Origin: Aequorivita sp.
GTDB lineage: Bacteria; Bacteroidota; Bacteroidia; Flavobacteriales; Flavobacteriaceae
Length of the DNA stretch: 10,673 nt
Reading direction: 5' to 3'
Assembly (NCBI GenBank): GCA_002733915.1
Contig: NVXN01000009.1
Coordinates: 70,393-81,065 of the forward strand
Positions 5,776 to 10,673 of the stretch are shown one piece after another. The translations under genes were made by a program, and so were the position numbers. Below the pieces are notes generated by a model. The model saw only the letters and a list, made by a program, of their open reading frames with translations. It made no database searches and was not told the origin of the DNA. The stretch's first letter is position 1; every line of letters begins with the position of its first letter.

Positions 5776-7563
5776 ATGACAACAAAAGCGAGTACCACAA
5801 AGAAGCGCAGTAGAGCGAAATCTATTGTCAAAAAAGAAGTGAATGGAATGGAAGCATCCGCACTTCAAATTCAGAACCTGGCTATAGGCAAAATAAAGCC
5901 CGACCCAGAACAACCAAGAAAAACTTTTAGCGAGGATGCATTACAGCAGCTTGCAGAGAGTATCGATAAGCACGGTGTATTACAACCGATTACGGTAAGG
6001 CAACTAAATGAACACTATGTCATCGTGATGGGCGAACGTCGGTATCGTGCAAGTATGCTGGCAGGGAAAAATACCATACCCTGTATTGTGAGGACTTATA
6101 AGAACAGTGATGTTCTGGAGGTACAAATCATCGAAAATCTGCAAAGACAGGATGTTGAGCCTACCGAAGAAGCCGAGGCGATTGCCTATCTAAGAGAAAA
6201 ATATGCGCCTACTGAAATTGCCAAACGATTGGGCAGAACGGATAACTTTATCAGACAACGCTTAAAGCTGGCAGGTTTGATAGAAGGCTTTAAACACTTT
6301 GTCCGCAATGGCGAAATGACCATTTCCTTGGGTGTAGGTGTCGCGCTCTTTGTACCTGAAGAACAGCAGATGATGTTGGAAACGATGGGCAAGGATTTCA
6401 ATGCGCACCAGATAAACAGGATGATTAAAGACCAGACCTATGATTTGGAAAAAGTATCCTTTGATGTAACCGACAAAAAATTAGTACCGAAAGCAGGGTC
6501 TTGTGTCGAATGTCCGTTCAACGCAGCCAATCAAGGGAATCTATTTGGGGATGGAAAGATGGTCTGTACAAAATCATCTTGTTACGAATCCAAGAAAAAC
6601 AAATCGTTCTTAAACCTGATTGAAAAATCAAAGAAAGAAAATGTACTGTTGATTCCTGAAATACGAAAGTATTGGGCAGATGATGAACGTAATCAGCTGG
6701 TCATTTCACAGCTAGAGAAAAATGATTTGAATGTCTATTTGCTAGACGATGTTGAAATCATTGAAAAACCGATTCAGCTCACATTGGAAGCCGTAAAAGA
6801 AGGATATCAGAATTACGACTACAATGAAGACGAGCTAAAAGAAGAATTTGACGAGGCTACCAAGACCTATAACGAGGAATTGGAAAAGTACAATTCGGCT
6901 ACAGCGAATGGATTTAGAAATGGCATCGTTTTTCATCCTGAATCTTACCTACACAAAGAAGTATTAGTGAAGGTCATCGAAAAATCAGAAGATGCAAATG
7001 AAGTACATTCTGTACCATTATCGAACAGAAAAATGGATGATTGTACACCAGATGAACAAATCATTAAAATCAACGAAAGGGAAATCCGGAAAAAGCAAAT
7101 CGAGAATAATCGACAGTTTGAAGAAGTTGTCGGGATGATTCGAGAAACTACGTACATAGAGACCAAGAAAACGCTTTCGGTAGATGAAATGGTCGCCTTT
7201 TCAATTTCGCTCTACGAAAACAATGTGGACTACTTTAGTCAGCAAAAGTACTTTACAGGATTATTGGGCGATACATCAAAGCTATCCAAAGTTGAAATCG
7301 TGGAAAATTTCAAGAAGAAGTTCAAAAAAGAAATTTTTCATAAGCTGATTCGGTATATGCTTACCAAGCAAGTGCATTTCGGCGAAAGTAATCACGTAAA
7401 TAATTTAACGAACATTTCATTCTACAATGCAATGCAAGGATATTACAAAACTAAGATTGCCGGTATTGAAAAAGAATATGCCGAAAAAAGGGACAAGCGT
7501 GAAGAACGTTTGAAAGAGCGCATCATAGTTCTTGAAAAGCAAATTCAGGAATTGAACGATTAG
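5776..7563 (+). CDS. ParB/RepB/Spo0J-like protein with four-cysteine motif
   Basis: The 595-aa protein starts at ATG 5776; an in-frame TTG at 5767 would add three residues, but the matching leader copy also ends at an ATG. Domains: basic N-terminus; ParB N-terminal (nuclease/CTP-binding) fold at about 29-127 with PDPEQPRKTF, GERRYRAS (86-93, the CTP-contact motif of ParB) and IIENLQRQDV (118-127); a helix-turn-helix at about 144-163 (APTEIAKRLGRTDNFIRQRL); then C243-x2-C246-x17-C264-x4-C269, a probable zinc site; a long charged C-terminal half ending in a coiled coil (about 560-595). The length and cysteine motif resemble ParB homologues of plasmids and integrative elements rather than the chromosomal ParB of about 300 aa. 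No ParA partner is in the window, so a DNA-binding regulator role is as likely as partition. A terminator follows directly. Confidence 0.93.
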   Translation: MTTKASTTKKRSRAKSIVKKEVNGMEASALQIQNLAIGKIKPDPEQPRKTFSEDALQQLAESIDKHGVLQPITVRQLNEHYVIVMGERRYRASMLAGKNTIPCIVRTYKNSDVLEVQIIENLQRQDVEPTEEAEAIAYLREKYAPTEIAKRLGRTDNFIRQRLKLAGLIEGFKHFVRNGEMTISLGVGVALFVPEEQQMMLETMGKDFNAHQINRMIKDQTYDLEKVSFDVTDKKLVPKAGSCVECPFNAANQGNLFGDGKMVCTKSSCYESKKNKSFLNLIEKSKKENVLLIPEIRKYWADDERNQLVISQLEKNDLNVYLLDDVEIIEKPIQLTLEAVKEGYQNYDYNEDELKEEFDEATKTYNEELEKYNSATANGFRNGIVFHPESYLHKEVLVKVIEKSEDANEVHSVPLSNRKMDDCTPDEQIIKINEREIRKKQIENNRQFEEVVGMIRETTYIETKKTLSVDEMVAFSISLYENNVDYFSQQKYFTGLLGDTSKLSKVEIVENFKKKFKKEIFHKLIRYMLTKQVHFGESNHVNNLTNISFYNAMQGYYKTKIAGIEKEYAEKRDKREERLKERIIVLEKQIQELND

Positions 7564-7576
7564 CTTTTGTTGTTTG

Positions 7577-7612
7577 AAGAAGGGTCGGCATTCGTGCTGG
7601 CTCTTCTTTTTT
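7577..7612 (+). terminator. Rho-independent terminator after the ParB-like gene
   Basis: A 14-bp stem, AAGAAGGGTCGGCA (7577-7590) with TGCTGGCTCTTCTT (7595-7608), has three G-U pairs and a TTCG tetraloop, and is followed by T's. It separates the ParB-like gene from the second leader, so the DUF932 gene needs its own promoter. Bases 7613-7683 hold no gene and no clear signal; TTTATTTG at 7625-7632 is a one-mismatch -7 box without a -33 TTG. Confidence 0.92.
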
Positions 7613-7683
7613 ATTTAGATAATTTTTATTTGAAAATGAGGAGCCAAATAGAAAAAATAATCAATCAATAGTAGCGCAAAGGT

Positions 7684-7824
7684 AAACTCGTAAAATACAC
7701 CCATCAAAAGACTACGGCATAAAGCCGTTCGCCCACTCACTATTTATTCCGTTTCCTTTTGAGCCGAGATTTTATCTTCCGTTTGGGTTTAGCTTAAATA
7801 TTGTTTAATCTAAATTCAAATATT
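7684..7824 (+). promoter_or_regulatory. Duplicated structured leader, copy 2 (upstream of DUF932 gene)
   Basis: This is the second copy of the leader at 5630-5775, ending at the ATG of the DUF932 gene. Pairing is kept: TTTGAGC (7758-7764) with GCTTAAA (7792-7798), where a C-to-T change turns a G-C pair into G-U; hairpin GAGAT-TTT-ATCTT (7766-7778), where A-to-G turns A-U into G-U; hairpin ACGGC-ATAAA-GCCGT (7714-7728), fully paired here but with one mismatch in copy 1. The TTCCGTTT pair is also 30 bases apart (7747-7754, 7777-7784). The copies diverge mainly at 7727-7740 and 7786-7795. Confidence 0.75.
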
Positions 7825-8661
7825 ATGTATTTACAAAATTTACAACAAGATGAAATCTTCGTTTCCAATGAAATGAAGTCTTTGAGAAGTATAACTCAAA
7901 TGGAATCCAGAAGAGGGCTTGAAAACGCCATAATTTCCAATGGTAAAATTGTCAATGTAGTCTCGAACAGCTATGGCCACATTCCAAATCAATTGTTCTT
8001 CAAGAAAGCTGAAGAAATGCTGACCGATGCACAATTGAACTTCCATAAACGCACCATCAACAAAAATGACAGGTCGTTTATTACCGACTTTATCATCGAC
8101 GACAAAAGCCAGTTTACGGTCAAGAACCATAAGGACTTGATTCTGCCGATGCTTCGGTTCAAGAATTCCTATGATGGAAGTGAAAAGACTTCGGGTCATT
8201 TTGGATTTTATAGAAAAGTATGTTCCAACGGACTGCACGTTTCACAAGCTGAAATCGAGTTTTCCATTAAGCACAGTAAGAACAATACCGACCTCATAAT
8301 GCCAAGGTTGAGCAACCTATTCGACAGATTTCTGGACAATGAGTTCTACACCATTACCAAGAGATTTGATAAAATGAGGAAATTTAAAATCATCGACACC
8401 AAAGAGTTCGTTAGAGCGATTCTTGACAAAACAAAACTCTTTAGATACGAGTGTAGCGATAAGAATAGTGAACCATCAAAAAAATCAAGAGAAGTCCTTG
8501 AAATTTTGAACTACGAAGCACTTTTATTAAATGAAGAACCGAATTTATGGCTGGGTTATAATGCATTCAATGCAGTATTGCACCATACATTAAAGAAGAG
8601 CTTTTCACAACAGGAAAAGTTAGATAAGAAGCTATTCAATGAAATATATGAAATGGCTTAA
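7825..8661 (+). CDS. DUF932 domain protein (phage/plasmid-like)
   Basis: This 278-aa protein belongs to the DUF932 family (PF06067-like), found on plasmids, phages and integrative elements; its biochemical role is unknown. Diagnostic stretches are the N-terminal SYGHIPNQLFFKKAEEML (49-66), FGFYRKVCSNGLHVSQ (126-141), and the C-terminal NLWLGYNAFNAVLHH (240-254). The length is near the family norm, and there are no signal peptide or membrane segments. ATG 7825 is chosen over the in-frame TTG at 7801 because it sits at the same place relative to the leader as the ParB-like ATG, and the TTG lies within the leader. Because it shares its leader with the ParB-like gene, the two are probably controlled together although a terminator separates them. 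Confidence 0.9.
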   Translation: MYLQNLQQDEIFVSNEMKSLRSITQMESRRGLENAIISNGKIVNVVSNSYGHIPNQLFFKKAEEMLTDAQLNFHKRTINKNDRSFITDFIIDDKSQFTVKNHKDLILPMLRFKNSYDGSEKTSGHFGFYRKVCSNGLHVSQAEIEFSIKHSKNNTDLIMPRLSNLFDRFLDNEFYTITKRFDKMRKFKIIDTKEFVRAILDKTKLFRYECSDKNSEPSKKSREVLEILNYEALLLNEEPNLWLGYNAFNAVLHHTLKKSFSQQEKLDKKLFNEIYEMA

Positions 8662-8675
8662 GCTATAAAAGGTTT

Positions 8676-8704
8676 ATCCAGTACCTACTTAAACTGGGTT
8701 TTTT
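8676..8704 (+). terminator. Terminator after DUF932 gene
   Basis: ATCCAGT (8676-8682) pairs with ACTGGGT (8693-8699) as 7 bp including one G-U, with a 10-base loop and six T's (8699-8704). It lies 15 bases after the stop codon. Confidence 0.75.
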
Positions 8705-8732
8705 ATTTTAAAAGTATTACAAAATCAAATAT

Positions 8733-8798
8733 TTACCATTTTATTCATATAGTGGTAATAATTAGTTTTCAAATATTCGCCACTTTTTTGTATTTTTG
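8733..8798 (+). promoter_or_regulatory. abiE promoter with candidate operator
   Basis: TATTTTTG at 8791-8798 fully matches the Bacteroidota -7 box and lies 22 bases before the antitoxin ATG. No clear TTG is seen at -33. Upstream are inverted elements: TTACCA (8733-8738) with TGGTAA (8753-8758), and AGTGG (8751-8755) with CCACT (8780-8784), the last close to the -7 box. AbiEi antitoxins are known to bind inverted repeats in their own promoter and repress it; these sites fit that role but are short. Confidence 0.5.
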
Positions 8799-8820
8799 GC
8801 AAAGTTTTGATATTAGTATT

Positions 8821-9588
8821 ATGCCAAAAATTATAGAAAATAAGATTATAGAAGTATTTAAGGAGCGTAGTTCCTTCGATAGGGACGAGCTATATCACTT
8901 TTATCTGGACTTTGAACCAGACTTGAAAGAAAGTACTTTTAGTTGGCGAATTTATGACCTTAAGAAAAAGGACATCATCAAAACCATTGGGCGAGGATTG
9001 TATGTTATATCCTATAAACCCAAGTACAAACCTGTTCTAACGGAAAATGTACTGAAAATAGCCCGTAAAATTACCGAGAGATTCGAGGATATTACATACT
9101 GCATTTGGGAAAGCCAATGGCTAAACGAGTTTACCCAACACCAAACATCCAATCAAATGATAGTCGTAGAAGTGGAAAAAGAATTTACAGAGTCACTTTA
9201 TTATTTTCTAAACGATTCAATACGAATGGATTTTTTCTTGAATCCCGATGAAAAGGAAATCGAATTCTATATTTCTGAAAGTAATGTGCCAGTCGTTATA
9301 AAACGACTCGTTACGAGAGCCCCAATAAGTAAAATAAAAGACAAAAAAACAGTTGTTCCCATTGCGACACTTGAAAAAATAATGGTAGACCTATTTGCAG
9401 ATGAAAATCTGTTCCATTTTTATCAAGGTTCTGAACTCATATACATTTTTGAAAGGATACTAGACCGCTACAGTATTAACCTTACAAAGCTGTTCAGCTA
9501 CGCAAAAAGACGTAAAAAAGAACAAGAAATCAAGCAATTTATAAGCAAACACATTCCAAATTTTTTAGAGGACATCCAATATGATTGA
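8821..9588 (+). CDS. abiEi: AbiEi-type antitoxin (DUF6577-like), type IV TA
   Basis: The 255-aa protein has an N-terminal winged helix-turn-helix (residues 1-65: IIEVFKERSSFDRDELYHF, then STFSWRIYDLKKKDIIKTIG and GRGLYVIS), followed by a C-terminal alpha/beta region (about 75-250, including TVVPIATLEKIMVDLFAD). This arrangement and its overlap with a nucleotidyltransferase gene identify it as an AbiEi-type antitoxin and transcriptional autorepressor. I recall that related Bacteroidota proteins are labelled DUF6577. ATG 8821 is chosen: an in-frame GTG at 8752 would put the -7 box inside the gene and add a hydrophobic extension unlike the family. The gene's stop (9586-9588) lies 8 bases inside abiEii. 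By family knowledge, type IV antitoxins do not bind the toxin but counter its effect. Confidence 0.85.
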   Translation: MPKIIENKIIEVFKERSSFDRDELYHFYLDFEPDLKESTFSWRIYDLKKKDIIKTIGRGLYVISYKPKYKPVLTENVLKIARKITERFEDITYCIWESQWLNEFTQHQTSNQMIVVEVEKEFTESLYYFLNDSIRMDFFLNPDEKEIEFYISESNVPVVIKRLVTRAPISKIKDKKTVVPIATLEKIMVDLFADENLFHFYQGSELIYIFERILDRYSINLTKLFSYAKRRKKEQEIKQFISKHIPNFLEDIQYD

Positions 9589-10673
9589 AAGAAAAAGTTT
9601 TACAAAAGAATGGTTGGATAGTTTCCGAGCGGAAAAAGAGCATAAATCCATTAATGTGACCATTCTGGAAAAAATGGTACACGCATTTTCGCTGTTAGAG
9701 TATTTAAAATTAGCTGGGCTTGATTTTGTATTCAAAGGTGGGACTTCCCTAGTATTATTGCTTGAAAAAGACAATCGATTTTCAATCGATATTGATATTA
9801 TTTCCAGCGTAGCCCGTGAAGCGTTAGAAAAAATTCTTGATACAGTAGTGGCCAACTCGCATTTTAAAAGACATATTTTGAACGAGAATCGAAGCTATAA
9901 AGAAGGTGTTCCGAAGGCGCATTACACGTTTGAATTCGATTCAGTCTATAACCCGAATGTTCCAGGAACAATTCTGCTGGACATTCTTTTTGACAGTCCG
10001 CATTATCCAGAACTTATAGAATCTGCCATAGAAGTATCTTGGCTTTCGGTCACTGGAACTACAACGACGATTACAACACCATCGGTAAATTCCATCTGTG
10101 GCGATAAGCTTACTGCTTTTGCACCAGAGACCATTGGTATTCCATATTACAAACAAGACCAGCTTTTTGCAATGGAAATCTGCAAGCAGTTGTTTGATTT
10201 AGGTAAACTATTTGAAAACATTACCGATATAAACATAGTGAAGAAAAGCTTTTCCGCTTTCGCGAAAGCTGAACTATCCTATAGAAGTTCTGATGAAAAT
10301 TTCAACAAAAGAAATCTTACTGAAACAGAGGTACTGTGGGATTCCATAAACACTTGTGCTATAATTTCAAAAAGGGAACGAAATTCCACCGCTGAAACAA
10401 AAAAGAAATTTGAAGATTTAAACCGTGGTATTCGCAGTTTTGGTAGTGCATTTCTAATGACGGGACATTTTAGGATAGAAGAAGCAATGGCAGCTTCGGC
10501 CAGAGTTGCTTACTTGAATGCAATCCTATTGCAACCAAAAATTATAGAAATTGAATATTATGAGGGACAAGATATAAGCGAGCTTACTATTGAAAAAGCA
10601 GATTGGGCATACCTGAATAAATTGAAACGCCAGCCGGATAAGTCCATATTTTATTATTGGTATAAGGCGGTGG
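9581..10673 (+). CDS. abiEii: AbiEii-type nucleotidyltransferase toxin, partial (3' end outside window)
   Basis: The frame opens at ATG 9581 (MIERKSFTKEWLDSFRAE), overlapping abiEi by 8 bases, and is still open at the window end (364 codons). It carries the DNA polymerase beta-type nucleotidyltransferase signature of AbiEii/AbiGii toxins: FKGGTSLVLLLEK (K52, G53, G54, T55, S56) and the metal-binding pair in FSIDIDI (D70, D72), a further acidic strand LLDILFD (D134, D138), and GDKLTAF (D175, K176). Known AbiEii/MenT-type toxins transfer nucleotides, in some cases to tRNA acceptor ends, blocking growth and giving phage defence or element maintenance. All visible motifs are intact, so it should be active if the missing C-terminus is normal. 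The start is fixed by the overlap and the absence of a better upstream ATG. Confidence 0.9.
   Translation, partial: MIERKSFTKEWLDSFRAEKEHKSINVTILEKMVHAFSLLEYLKLAGLDFVFKGGTSLVLLLEKDNRFSIDIDIISSVAREALEKILDTVVANSHFKRHILNENRSYKEGVPKAHYTFEFDSVYNPNVPGTILLDILFDSPHYPELIESAIEVSWLSVTGTTTTITTPSVNSICGDKLTAFAPETIGIPYYKQDQLFAMEICKQLFDLGKLFENITDINIVKKSFSAFAKAELSYRSSDENFNKRNLTETEVLWDSINTCAIISKRERNSTAETKKKFEDLNRGIRSFGSAFLMTGHFRIEEAMAASARVAYLNAILLQPKIIEIEYYEGQDISELTIEKADWAYLNKLKRQPDKSIFYYWYKAV

Larger units (their letters stand above)
5395..10673. mobile_element. Putative integrated accessory element at the tRNA-Leu 3' end (right end outside window)
   Basis: From the tRNA-Leu 3' end to the right edge the content changes from housekeeping-type genes to ParB-like, DUF932 and AbiE toxin-antitoxin genes, with short repeats next to the tRNA. 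tRNA genes are classic integration targets, and ParB plus DUF932 proteins are common in Bacteroidota conjugative and integrative elements. Against this, no integrase, relaxase or second copy of the tRNA 3' end is in the window. The exact left boundary is unknown and could lie anywhere from inside the tRNA to about 5630. Confidence 0.45.

Noticed and set aside
5630..7824. CRISPR array or insertion-sequence ends for the repeated block
   Set aside because: Only two copies about 2 kb apart, in direct orientation, each ending at a start codon, with no transposase or Cas gene; a duplicated leader fits better.

Overview
The window looks like chromosomal DNA of a low-GC member of the Bacteroidota, most likely the Flavobacteriaceae. 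Two promoters carry -7 boxes that match the Bacteroidota consensus TAnnTTTG, starts lack clear Shine-Dalgarno sequences, and the proteins (TolB-like/TPR membrane proteins, an M20 dipeptidase, a DUF932 protein, a DUF6577/AbiEi-type antitoxin) are all of types common there. No 16S rRNA or other definitive marker is present, so the genus is open.

Left part (1-5135), ordinary chromosome. On the minus strand, an M20 metallopeptidase (3878-2490) is followed by two tandem paralogous membrane proteins with a TolB-N-like domain (2356-575, then 578 running off the left edge). These two overlap by ATGA and are surely co-translated. On the plus strand, starting divergently from the peptidase, are an aspartyl/asparaginyl beta-hydroxylase-like protein (3949-4641) and a small protein with a damaged HExxH-like motif (4641-5135), joined by a TAATG overlap.

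Middle (5136-5630), a tRNA locus and a probable element junction. A good Bacteroidota promoter is followed by a truncated tRNA-Leu 5' half, which lies inside a perfect 12-bp inverted repeat, then an intact tRNA-Leu(UAG) and a strong terminator. The stretch after it has no genes but is dense in short direct repeats, inverted repeats and a palindrome, as expected of an att region next to a tRNA 3' end.

Right part (5630-10673), accessory DNA. It holds a ParB-like protein with a four-cysteine motif, a DUF932 protein, and a two-gene AbiE-type (type IV) toxin-antitoxin operon whose toxin gene runs off the right edge. The most notable feature is a leader of about 145 bases present twice, directly upstream of parB and of the DUF932 gene. 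The copies differ at positions that mostly keep the predicted RNA pairing, and each has a phased TTCCGTTT repeat. This suggests that the two genes are co-regulated through a structured leader or a shared operator. ParB plus DUF932 genes are typical of integrative or conjugative elements, and AbiE is typical cargo. No integrase, relaxase or second att site is visible, so the element call is an inference.
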